Shown here one piece after another: positions 53,051 to 60,623 of a DNA stretch of 64,000 bases. Origin of the DNA: Microbacterium gorillae (GTDB lineage: Bacteria; Actinomycetota; Actinomycetes; Actinomycetales; Microbacteriaceae); NCBI RefSeq assembly GCF_000826185.2, contig NZ_LN648875.1, positions 1,625,853 through 1,689,852 on the forward strand. The letters run 5' to 3'. The notes below the pieces were generated by a model. It was not told the DNA's origin. It was given only the letters and a program-made list of their open reading frames with translations, and made no database searches. Each line of letters opens with the position of its first letter. The stretch's first letter is position 1. Position numbers and translations under genes: made by a program.

Positions 53051-53701
53051 ATGAGCGTGGAGCCGGGGGATGAGTTCAACGCCTACATGGCGATGCTGGA
53101 GTGGGGCCGCGAGAACGTGACCGCGACGCTCATCGATCGTGGGTGGAGTGCGCTCGACCCGCAGCTGGCCGCGGAGCGGCCGGTCACCTGGGTGTGGCCC
53201 CCGACGACCGTCGATGGCGGCATTCCCGGTGGGTACACGGATTTTCCCGGCGGCCGGATCTTCACTCGACCGCCCCGCCCCTGGACGCTGCCCACGCGCG
53301 TTTCGACGCGGGACGATGGCTGGCTCGTCGAGTTCGGGCGGACGGCGACGCTGCCGCCCGCTCCGGCGCGAACCTTCGCCGATCCGGCGGCGCTTCTCAC
53401 CGCCCTGGAGGAGATCGAATGGTGGCCGCTGTCGGTCGCCGAAGCTCGCGAGATCCAGTACGACCGCATCATCGCGAGCGTGCACGCCGCCGCCTACGAC
53501 CAGTTCATGGAGGGCGGCGAGATCACCGAACCCTACGCGAGCCGCCTCACCGAGTTGCGGCGCCCGGATCGGCATGGCTCGCCCGCTTCGCCGCCATGGG
53601 TCTCGCGCTTCGAGGGCAACGTGAACGCTGTGCGCACCCTCATTGAGGCCGAGGCCTGGGCATCTGATGTCCGTACTGGCCGCGCGGCGAACGGCGGCTG
53701 A
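53051..53701 (+). CDS. Hypothetical protein
   Basis: 216 residues (MSVEPGDEFNAYMAMLEWGR). Not recognised. Composition is that of a soluble globular protein rich in Trp, Pro and acidic residues (VTWVWPPTTVDGG, EIEWWPLSVAEAREIQYDR); no signal peptide or membrane helix. Third-position GC bias is strong, which supports it as a real gene. Function unknown. Confidence 0.68.
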   Translation: MSVEPGDEFNAYMAMLEWGRENVTATLIDRGWSALDPQLAAERPVTWVWPPTTVDGGIPGGYTDFPGGRIFTRPPRPWTLPTRVSTRDDGWLVEFGRTATLPPAPARTFADPAALLTALEEIEWWPLSVAEAREIQYDRIIASVHAAAYDQFMEGGEITEPYASRLTELRRPDRHGSPASPPWVSRFEGNVNAVRTLIEAEAWASDVRTGRAANGG

Positions 53702-53797
53702 GCGCCGAAGGCGGCGACCGCGCGGCGATGGGGAATGCTGACTCCCTCCTTCCGCCATTCCGATACGGTGATGCGCATCCAGACCAAAGGACCTTCG

Positions 53798-54559
53798 ATG
53801 ACACACCCCGCCTCCGGCCGATACCTGACCCTCACCACGGACGGTGGTGAGGCCGAGGCGTATCTGGTCGGTTCGCCGGACCGTCCGGGCGTGCTGCTGT
53901 TCATCGACGCGATCGGCCTGCGTCCGCAGATCGAGCGGATGGCCGATCGCATCGCGTCCTGGGGGTACACCGTGCTCGCCCCGAACGTCTTCTGGCGAGA
54001 CGGGACCGCCGCCGAGCTCGCGCCGCGGACGGACCTCCGCGCGCCGGGAAACCGGGAGGCCTTCATGCCCGGCGCGATGAAGCGTGTGGCCGCACTCACA
54101 CCGGCCCAGGTGGCCGCCGACTTTCCGGTCTGGCATGCTGCGCTGCGCGAACACTCCGCCGCGGACAGCGCGATCGGGGTGACCGGCTACTGCATGGGCG
54201 GACGTCTCTCGCTGCGGTTCGCCGCGACCTATCCGGCCGAGGTCGCCGTGACGGGGATGTTCCACGCGGGTGGCATCGTCGTGGACGGTGCGGACAGCCC
54301 CCACCTCGTCGCACCTGACGTCGCGGCGCGGGTGGTGGCCGGCTTCGCGGACAACGACCGCTCGGCCACGCCGGAACAGGTGGCCGCCTTCAACGCGGCG
54401 CTGACCGCCTCCGGCGTCACCTTTACCTCGGTCATCTATCCCGACGCCCCGCACGGCTACACGATGGCGGACACCTCGACGTACCAGGAGGCCGGCGCCG
54501 AGCGCCACTTCACCGAGCTCCGCGGCGCCCTCGACTCCGGTATCGATTCGGCCCTCTAG
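53798..54559 (+). CDS. Dienelactone hydrolase family protein
   Basis: 253 residues from ATG 53798 (AAAGGA 7 bp upstream). Alpha/beta hydrolase with Cys nucleophile in GYCMGGRLSLRFA, the acid in AGFADNDRSAT and the His in DAPHGYTMADTS. Dienelactone hydrolases open enol-lactone rings of aromatic catabolism, but most homologues have unknown substrates. Cytoplasmic. Converges on the acyltransferase gene. Confidence 0.9.
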   Translation: MTHPASGRYLTLTTDGGEAEAYLVGSPDRPGVLLFIDAIGLRPQIERMADRIASWGYTVLAPNVFWRDGTAAELAPRTDLRAPGNREAFMPGAMKRVAALTPAQVAADFPVWHAALREHSAADSAIGVTGYCMGGRLSLRFAATYPAEVAVTGMFHAGGIVVDGADSPHLVAPDVAARVVAGFADNDRSATPEQVAAFNAALTASGVTFTSVIYPDAPHGYTMADTSTYQEAGAERHFTELRGALDSGIDSAL

Positions 54560-54663
54560 GACTGTCCGGGACGGCGGTGGCAACGCAGGTGGACGGGGGC
54601 CCGGAGCCGGCGATGGAGATCCTGGGCCACGGTTCCCGGGGGCGCGAACCAGCGCACGGGCGA

Positions 54664-55800
54664 TCAGTTGGGCGCGTCCGCCGATTCCCGTCGTGCTGTC
54701 GCGCGACGTTCGCGTCGCACGCGGAGCCGCAGGAAGCTCTTCTCGACGAGCTGGTAGGACAGTTCGGCGGCGAGAAACATCGCCAGCAGTCCACCGATCG
54801 TGAGTCCGCCGAACCAGGTGGTGTTGTGCGTCGTCTGGAACAGCTGTTGGTAGAGGTACAGGCTGTACGAGATCAGCCCGATGTGCACCATCACGCGCGT
54901 GTTCAGCAACCGGCCGAACGGCGACTGCGGGCGCCGCATCATCCACAGCATGACGGTCGCGATCGCGAGCGCGTCGCCGAGATAGCCGACGGTGTACAGC
55001 CAGACGCCTTGCAGCTTGGACGTCATGATCCATGACACGGGCAGCCAGACCACGACCCACCACTGCAGGTGGTGGTCGAACACCCACGCCGCGAAGCGTT
55101 CGAATCGCTCCGTGCCGACGCTGAAGGCGAGGAGGCAGCCGATCATCAGCGCATCCGCGCGCGTGTGGAACATGAACGTGACGGCGGCGTCGGGAACGAA
55201 CGGCAGGAGGTACGTGCCGATCCGGATGAACGGCGACAGCACGATGCCCACGATGAGCACGCGCACGGCCACGCGCCGCGGCAGGAGCAGCACGAGCAGT
55301 GGCCACAGGATGTAGAACTGCTCTTCGACGCTGAGTGACCAGAGGTGTCCCGTCCACCAGGCGCCGTCGAGAGGCCAGTAGTCGCGCAGGAAGAGTGCGG
55401 GGGAGATGATGTCGCGCGGGCCGACGCCGTTGATCACGCCCGTGAGAGCCAGCACGGTGACGATGAGAAGGAAGAGGAAGAGGGCCGGCAAGATTCGATA
55501 CGCGCGGCGCCGGTAGAAGCCGCCGAGGGAGATGCGTCCGTTCTTGGACTGTTCGCGCAGCAGAAGGGTCGTGATGAGGAATCCCGACAGGACGAAGAAC
55601 ACCTGCACGCCGAAATATCCGCCCGGAAGGAAGGCACGCAGCTGTTCGACAACCGGCGTCTGCGGCAGCGTGGCCGCGCCGTGGCCCCAGATGACGAAGA
55701 TGACGGCGAGCGCCCGGATGCCGTCGAGCGAGGGGATCACCCGATGCAACGCCGGGTCGGTGGCGCGGCGTTCGCCTCGGCGCCAGAAGCGCATCGACAT
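54664..55800 (-). CDS. Acyltransferase 3 family membrane protein
   Basis: 378 residues from ATG 55800 (GGGGAGG site). About ten membrane helices. The family motifs are PSLDGIRALAVIFVIWGHG, FFVLSGFLITTLLLREQ with adjacent RRAYRILPALF, and LWSLSVEEQFYILWPLLV. Such proteins O-acetylate surface polysaccharide or peptidoglycan from the cytoplasm. Distant from the exopolysaccharide locus but may modify its product. Confidence 0.92.
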   Translation of the reverse strand: MSMRFWRRGERRATDPALHRVIPSLDGIRALAVIFVIWGHGAATLPQTPVVEQLRAFLPGGYFGVQVFFVLSGFLITTLLLREQSKNGRISLGGFYRRRAYRILPALFLFLLIVTVLALTGVINGVGPRDIISPALFLRDYWPLDGAWWTGHLWSLSVEEQFYILWPLLVLLLPRRVAVRVLIVGIVLSPFIRIGTYLLPFVPDAAVTFMFHTRADALMIGCLLAFSVGTERFERFAAWVFDHHLQWWVVVWLPVSWIMTSKLQGVWLYTVGYLGDALAIATVMLWMMRRPQSPFGRLLNTRVMVHIGLISYSLYLYQQLFQTTHNTTWFGGLTIGGLLAMFLAAELSYQLVEKSFLRLRVRRERRATARRESADAPN

Positions 55801-55980
55801 CGTGCCTCCCCATTGCGGCATCGGTTCCGTCCGCGCGCCCCAGAGCGCGACATGCCTGAGCCTAGAGGCCCGAACCCCGGTGGGGAAGCACGAGTTCCCG
55901 AGCTCCGCCCGGCCTTCGCCGGCAGGTGGGGCGGCGATCGGGGTGAGGTGCGCGCGGACGGGGAAACCGACTCGCACCAG

Positions 55981-56022
55981 GGCAAAGCAAAACCCCCGCC
56001 ATGTAGAAGCTAGGCGAGGGTT
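55981..56022. repeat. Left 42-bp island boundary repeat (duplicated tRNA-operon terminator)
   Basis: Identical over 42 bp to 60018-60059. It contains the terminator hairpin AACCCCCGCC / GGCGAGGGTT. The flanking bases differ on both sides, so the identity is sharply bounded. Interpreted as attL of an integrated element. Confidence 0.8.
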
Positions 56023-56069
56023 CGTCTTGGTTGGTCTCGGCTGGTTTGGGGTGGCTTCAGCGGAGCTAT

Positions 56070-56086
56070 CGGCACAGAACCGGCAC
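56070..56086 (+). repeat. 17-bp subterminal repeat, left
   Basis: CGGCACAGAACCGGCAC differs by one base from 59882-59898 at the other end of the island, same orientation. Each contains two GGCAC half-sites, as arm-type integrase sites often do. Confidence 0.5.
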
Positions 56087-56164
56087 GGATGCTCGCGTAT
56101 CTCGCGTGCATGCAGTGGATGCGTCCGATACCGTGGGGCAAGCTGCTGAAGGACTGGAGATCGC

Positions 56165-57484
56165 GTGACTAAGAAGAAGCTCGTTGAGGTGTTCGGGATC
56201 GGCGTGGGTAGTTCGACTCCGGCTTATGTCGACCGCGGCGCCCTTGACGAGAAGTTTCGCGACAGCTTGGCGGCGAACCGACATGTGAGCGTGCATGGTG
56301 GTTCGAAGCAGGGGAAGACATGGCTTCGCAAGCGGTCGCTCGATCCAAGTGAGGCGGTCGTCGTTCAGTGCACGATAACGTCGACCGCGGCATCGGTTCT
56401 CGAAGAGGCGTTGAGCCAACTCGGCGTGCGCGCCACGTTGTCTCGCACTGAGACGGGAAACCTCGGCGGGCATATCGATGTATCCGCAACGGCGACTGGT
56501 AAGGCGGGATTGCCCTTCTTGGCCAAGGCGTCCGCTGAGCTCGGCATCGAGGTGGGCCTCACCGGCGAGCGGGGGTTCGAGGAACAAGAAAAAGTTCTGG
56601 GTCAGACAGTAGCTAACTTGCACTGGGTTGCCGCGAGCATCAACGCTTCGAGCAAGCAGCTCGTGCTCGAGGACTTTCACTACCTGCCCGAGCCTGAGCA
56701 GCGGATATTTGCGTCTTGGATGAAAGCACTCGGCGAGTACGGTTGCCATGCGGTGATCATCGGTGTGTGGGCCCAAAGCCACCTCCTCACGTACTTCAAT
56801 GGTGATCTCGACGGCCGAGTGGACGACATTCATCTGAAGTGGGAGGATGACGAGTTGCGGACGGTGCTTCGTCGTGGGGCGACTGCGCTTGAGATCAAGT
56901 TTACGAACGCTCTTGTGGACGCGATTGTCGCCGATGCTTATGGGAACGTTGGCCTAGTGCATCGACTCGCTCTCAGCTTGCTCAAGCTTGAGAAGGTAGA
57001 CGAACTTCCCGCGTGGACCCTAGTAGACGTTAGCGACAAGTTGACTGTGGCTCGGGCTGCTGTCGCGGACCAGATGTCAGGGAGATTCGACACGTTCGCA
57101 TCTAACTTCGTGGGTGGGATGCGGCGGATGTCAGAGGGCCTCGTCGTCTATCTGCACCTTCTCCGAGCGATCACAGCGAGCGACGACGCAAGCCTGGTCG
57201 GTCAAGGTGTCGACGCCCGCACCCTTCTCGCAAACATTGGGAGTGACGGAATTCGCCTGAGTGATCTCACGCAAGCTCTCGAGCGAATCGATCGGCTTCA
57301 GGTGAAGATTGATATCTCGCCGCCCGTGCTCACGTACCATCGTGCTGGAAAGCGCGTGCAGCTGGTCGACCGCTCTTTTCTCTTCTACCGTAGGTACGGT
57401 AACCCGACGTGGCCGTGGGACGACGATGAAGATATCCAGAACGACTTGTCGGGCGCGGCCCCTCTGGACATATTCGAAGACTAG
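56165..57484 (+). CDS. P-loop ATPase of unknown function (island gene)
   Basis: 439 residues from GTG 56165 (GGAG 6 bp upstream). Walker A GGSKQGKT at residues 45-52, Walker B QLVLED at 165-170, then an arginine-rich and helical C-terminus (RGATALEIKFTNALVDAIVA, HRLALSLLKLE) like the lid of AAA/STAND ATPases, and a WH-like tail ending with many acidic residues. No membrane helix. GC content is visibly below the neighbours and AT-ending codons are common, consistent with transfer. Position on an integrated island and single-ATPase design suggest an anti-phage or plasmid-maintenance role, but I do not recognise a named system. Confidence 0.75.
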   Translation: MTKKKLVEVFGIGVGSSTPAYVDRGALDEKFRDSLAANRHVSVHGGSKQGKTWLRKRSLDPSEAVVVQCTITSTAASVLEEALSQLGVRATLSRTETGNLGGHIDVSATATGKAGLPFLAKASAELGIEVGLTGERGFEEQEKVLGQTVANLHWVAASINASSKQLVLEDFHYLPEPEQRIFASWMKALGEYGCHAVIIGVWAQSHLLTYFNGDLDGRVDDIHLKWEDDELRTVLRRGATALEIKFTNALVDAIVADAYGNVGLVHRLALSLLKLEKVDELPAWTLVDVSDKLTVARAAVADQMSGRFDTFASNFVGGMRRMSEGLVVYLHLLRAITASDDASLVGQGVDARTLLANIGSDGIRLSDLTQALERIDRLQVKIDISPPVLTYHRAGKRVQLVDRSFLFYRRYGNPTWPWDDDEDIQNDLSGAAPLDIFED

Positions 57485-57602
57485 CTTCCGGGTTGGTTGC
57501 TGCGATGGGCATCGAGACGCCCAAGTCGCGATCAGCAGGGGACTGGTGCAGGTTCTGGTGACAACTGACCTTTGAGGCAATCTGCCTCTGGGAGATGTGA
57601 TC

Positions 57603-57934
57603 ATGCCTGGACCGTTTCGAAGGAGTTCCGTGACGATGTTGTCGCGGTCGCTCGTGCCCGTGAGGATGGGGTGTCGTTGAAGATGATCGCGAAGGATTTC
57701 GGGATCTCGGAGGGCACGCTCACGAACTGGCTGAAGCAAGCCGATGTCGAGGACGGGCGAAAGCCCGGGCAGACGCGCGAAGAGGCCGCGGAGGTTGGGG
57801 AGTTGCGGTGCCGGAACCGTCTGCTGGAGCAAGAGAACGAGGTGATCCGGAAGGCAGCGGCGTATCTGTCGCAGGCGAATCTACGCCTGGGGGCTCCCCA
57901 AAATGATGTACCCGCTCGTTCGCGAACTCGCTGA
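57603..57934 (+). pseudogene. IS3 orfA, frameshifted near its start
   Basis: Helix-turn-helix protein of the InsN type (KEFRDDVVAVAREDG-like stretch, IAKDFGISEGTLTNWLKQAD, leucine-zipper tail). The natural ATG at 57603 (MPGPF) is in a different frame from the body, which is open only from about 57613. One base seems lost at the TTTCG near 57617, where relatives have a Pro-Lys-Glu-Phe sequence. Confidence 0.72.
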
Positions 57935-58780
57935 GACCGGGGTCCCGGTGTCGGTGTCGTGCCGGGTATTGAAGCTCGCTCGCCAGCCGTACTACCTGTG
58001 GCTTCGCTCCCCGGTCGCGGACGCGGAGATGGTCCGTGCCCGGCGCATCGATGCGCTCGTTGACGCACATCGGGAGGATCCCGAGTTCGAGTACCGGTTC
58101 CTGCATCACCAGGCCCGCCGTGCCGGGGTGCGGATGAGTCGCCGCACCGCGTGGGCGCTGTGTCATGCGGCGGGGATCTCTTCCGAGGTGCAGCGGCTGC
58201 GGCGGCGCGGGAAAGGGCGCCGGCCGGGCCGCCGGTTTTCGATGACTTCATGAAGCGACAGTTCGTTTCCGACGCTCCCAACCGGGTCTGGCTCACGGGC
58301 GTCACCGAGCACTGGGCGAGTGAAGGGAAGCTTTACTGCTGCGCGATCAAAGACGTCTTCTCGAACCGGATCGTGGGGTATTCGATCAGCGACACGATGA
58401 CGTCACGATTGGCCGTCGATGCTCTCGCCAGTGCTGTTCGGCGGCGCGGTGACGTCGCTGGGTGCATCCTGCACGCGGATCGTGGATCGTAGTTCCGGTC
58501 GCGGAAGATGGGGCACGCCCTCGCCCGGCACAGCCGGGTCGGATCGATGGGCAGAGTCGCGTCAGCGGGTGACAATGCCGCGATGGAGAGCTTCTGGGCG
58601 CTGCTGCAGAAGAACGTCCTGAACCGGCAACCCTGGGCCACCCGAGCTGACCTGCGCATCGCGATCGTGACCTGGATCGAGCGGACCTACCACCACCGCC
58701 GACCCCAAGACCGCCTCGGCGGGTTGACGCCCATCGAATACGAAGCCAAACTCAACACCACTACGGCCCTCGCGGCTTAG
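57903..58780 (+). pseudogene. IS3 orfB transposase, inactivated by at least three lesions
   Basis: The HTH_21 and rve transposase body is recognisable: MMYPLVRELAETGVPVSVSC at the start, then the DDE core. (1) A one-base deletion in the G-run near 58226 moves the reading frame before FDDFMKRQF. (2) The first catalytic Asp of the usual WXTDXTEH is Gly (VWLTGVTEHW, near 58290). (3) A TAG at 58490-58492 replaces the Gln codon of DRGSQF. The second Asp (HADRGS) and the Glu (NAAMESFW) remain. It cannot make active transposase as read. Confidence 0.85.
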
Positions 58781-58812
58781 CCACACCTGTCACCACAACC
58801 TGCACCAGTCCC

Positions 58813-58964
58813 ATGTATGGGCCAGCGGTGGTTGAGGCGTGGGACACATCGATTGATGTGTCCGTGCGCGGTATGTGTGAACTTACGACGGCGAACGTCG
58901 AGTGGATCCTAGAAGTCGTCGAGGCGGCGCCGCGCTGACGCCGCAACCGCGATGCCGAGCACGG
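58813..58964. other. Gap between the IS relic and the helical-protein gene
   Basis: No gene or clear regulatory element is seen in these 152 bp. Confidence 0.4.
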
Positions 58965-59855
58965 TCAATCGGCGACGTCGCTGGCAAATGCGACCGTGGG
59001 CAAAGCGCGGGTGTTCATCGCGACGCGCTCGACGGCGGCAACCAGGTGCGGTCGGGCGGCGTCAGGGCCAGAGAGCCACGTAATGTACTGGTCGCTGGCG
59101 AGTCTGATTGCGCCAATGAGCTGATAGGTCGCCGCCGTGACTACAGGGAGGGGCGCTTCAAGTCGTGGTGCCGACAGGCCTCCTGACGAGATCACGAAGG
59201 CATTTAGAGCCCCGAGCTGGCCGTGCGCAATACCGGAGTAGATCGAGTAGAGCCGTTTCTCATCGAACAGCCCCGACGTCTCCGCTACGAGGTCTCGCAC
59301 CATCGCAGATAGGTTTGGCCTGGTCGCAGCTGGGAGTCCCATACGGTTCAGCTCTGCTGCGTAGAAGCTCCGTCTTTCGGCCGCGTCGACCAACTGGCCA
59401 GTTGTGCGGGATTCGAGTGCGTCGGGTACGTCGACGTCATGCCGGAGATCGGCACGCAGCATCGACAGAATTCTGTGCAGATACGCGTCAATGTCCAGAG
59501 AGCTGGTGAGCCAACGAGAACGTCCAGCTGCTTCAAGTGCGCCGCGCGCAACGGTGATGAGTGCGGTGGAGGGCCTCTTCTCGGCGCGTATCAAGAGGGC
59601 AAACGCTCGAGCGTGGTCGCAAGCGCTGAGCAACGCACGTTCCGCCAGTCGTGCCGCCTCGATGACGTGTTGGCCGCCGCCGCGTTCATCTGCTGCCGCA
59701 AAGACGCGGATGGATGCAGACTCGGGGGAGAATCCAATGGTCTTCTCGCTGGGGAGAGACGCGATCGCTGCTGCGCACAGATCGAGCAAGCTCGACGACA
59801 AGTTCTTCGCGGACCGGGACTCGTCATTGTCATTGAGTCTGGGATCGGCGAGCAT
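58965..59855 (-). CDS. Helical protein of unknown function, DUF5677/HEPN-like (island gene)
   Basis: 296 residues, nearly all helix (AARLAERALLSACDHARAFA, ALITVARGALEAAGRSRWLT, YSIYSGIAHGQLGALNAFV). The arrangement of arginine, glutamate and SGIAHG-type positions recalls DUF5677 and HEPN-like proteins, but I cannot confirm the catalytic RX4-6H. Soluble. Read on the opposite strand to the ATPase, so the two island genes converge on the IS relic. Lower GC than the surroundings. Possibly a defence or toxin component. Confidence 0.65.
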   Translation of the reverse strand: MLADPRLNDNDESRSAKNLSSSLLDLCAAAIASLPSEKTIGFSPESASIRVFAAADERGGGQHVIEAARLAERALLSACDHARAFALLIRAEKRPSTALITVARGALEAAGRSRWLTSSLDIDAYLHRILSMLRADLRHDVDVPDALESRTTGQLVDAAERRSFYAAELNRMGLPAATRPNLSAMVRDLVAETSGLFDEKRLYSIYSGIAHGQLGALNAFVISSGGLSAPRLEAPLPVVTAATYQLIGAIRLASDQYITWLSGPDAARPHLVAAVERVAMNTRALPTVAFASDVAD

Positions 59856-59881
59856 TCGGCCAGGCTATCGATGGGGACAGC

Positions 59882-59898
59882 CGGCACAAAACCGGCAC
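59882..59898 (+). repeat. 17-bp subterminal repeat, right
   Basis: CGGCACAAAACCGGCAC; partner of 56070-56086, 120 bp inside the right boundary. Confidence 0.5.
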
Positions 59899-60017
59899 AA
59901 TTTCCAGGAGCGGTCGTTGGCCGACCAGCAAAGCCCCATCAATGATGAGGCCTCGCCAGCTGGTGCGAAGGGATGATCCGCGGGTAGCGCAACAGCTCAA
60001 AACCCGCGGAATCATGC

Positions 60018-60059
60018 GGCAAAGCAAAACCCCCGCCATGTAGAAGCTAGGCGAGGGTT
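60018..60059 (-). terminator. Terminator of the tRNA operon and right 42-bp island boundary
   Basis: On the minus strand, downstream of tRNA-Phe, AACCCTCGCC pairs with GGCGGGGGTT and is followed by TTTGC: an intrinsic terminator. It is identical to 55981-56022, so it also serves as the integration site (attR) of the island. Confidence 0.8.
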
Positions 60060-60087
60060 TCTGGGACCGTTGTAACGACGGTCCGTG

Positions 60088-60160
60088 TGGCTCCGACCGG
60101 CATCGATCCGGTGACCTTTCGATTTTCAGTCGAACGCTCTACCAACTGAGCTACAGAGCC
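60088..60160 (-). tRNA. tRNA-Phe (GAA)
   Basis: 73-nt cloverleaf on the minus strand: acceptor GGCTCTG/CGGAGCC, D-loop AGCTCAGTTGGTAGAG, anticodon loop CTGAAAA (GAA), T-arm with GATCGATGCC in the loop region, discriminator A. CCA is not encoded. Confidence 0.95.
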
Positions 60161-60226
60161 GCGCGGCATCATGATGCCGCGTCCGACACGAAAGGCCCTC
60201 TCAGAGAAAGGGCCCGTCGCTTGGAG
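60161..60226 (-). other. tRNA spacer with perfect 18-bp palindrome
   Basis: GCGGCATCATGATGCCGC lies just before tRNA-Phe, with a second small hairpin further upstream; likely RNase processing landmarks in the polycistronic tRNA precursor. Confidence 0.45.
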
Positions 60227-60300
60227 CGACCCTGACGGGACTTGAACCCGCGACCTCCGCCGTGACAGGGCGGCACGCTAACCAACTGCGCTACAGGGCC
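60227..60300 (-). tRNA. tRNA-Asp (GTC)
   Basis: 74-nt cloverleaf on the minus strand: acceptor GGCCCTG/CAGGGTC, anticodon loop CTGTCAC (GTC), GGTTCAAGTCC T-arm, discriminator G. Confidence 0.95.
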
Positions 60301-60322
60301 ATGATGTATTCAATTATAGGTG

Positions 60323-60395
60323 TGACCCCAACGGGATTCGAACCCGTGCTACCGCCGTGAAAGGGCGGCGTCCTAGGCCACTAAACGATGGGGCC
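60323..60395 (-). tRNA. tRNA-Glu (TTC)
   Basis: 73-nt cloverleaf on the minus strand: acceptor GGCCCCA/TGGGGTC, anticodon loop CTTTCAC (TTC), GGTTCGAATCC T-arm. First gene of the Glu-Asp-Phe transcript. Confidence 0.95.
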
Positions 60396-60623
60396 GAGAG
60401 CGGTTCCGAAGCCCCGCACCTGCCGACGATCAAGCATAAGCGGAAACTTCTTCAAAATCCTAATCGGCCGCCCGCCCGGCCGTGTTGCGCGGCGCGGCGG
60501 CGCGAAAATCGCCGATCGCGGGTGGAAGATGAGCCGCAGAAGTCTGCTCCTACCCGTTGCAAATGTGACTGATGTTGTTACTGTGTTACGAGTGACTGGC
60601 CCCGCAGTCTGGAGGATTTCATC
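60396..60623. promoter_or_regulatory. Divergent control region of tRNA operon and M23 gene
   Basis: No gene. Minus-strand TATGCT (complement of 60434-60439) is a possible -10 of the tRNA operon. In front of the peptidase gene, GTTAC occurs twice 8 bp apart (60577-60581 and 60585-60589), similar in style to direct-repeat sites of MtrA-type response regulators that control cell-wall hydrolases; this match is tentative. Confidence 0.42.

Larger units (their letters stand above)
55801..56164. other. 364-bp gap: acyltransferase promoter, island junction, ATPase promoter
   Basis: No gene. It holds the -10 of the acyltransferase (TAGGCT, complement of 55859-55864), the left copy of the 42-bp repeat at 55981-56022, a GGCACA-type repeat at 56070-56086 and a TACCGT -10 box at 56129-56134 for the ATPase gene. 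Confidence 0.6.
57539..58812 (+). mobile_element. Decayed IS3-family insertion sequence
   Basis: Terminal inverted repeats of 24 bp (57540-57563 and 58788-58811, one mismatch) enclose orfA and orfB relics. No target-site duplication is visible at the ends (flanks CAG and ATG), which fits an old insertion. The element sits between the two passenger genes of the 55981-60059 island. Confidence 0.88.

Noticed and set aside
57539..58812. Target-site duplication of the IS3 element
   Set aside because: Bases next to the two ends (CAG and ATG, or shifted by one) do not match.
55981..60059. Prophage or complete integrative element
   Set aside because: No integrase, excisionase, replication or structural gene is visible between the repeats; only three gene-sized units including an IS relic.
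60161..60226. Small RNA gene between tRNA-Asp and tRNA-Phe
   Set aside because: The palindromes fit tRNA precursor processing; no independent promoter is seen.
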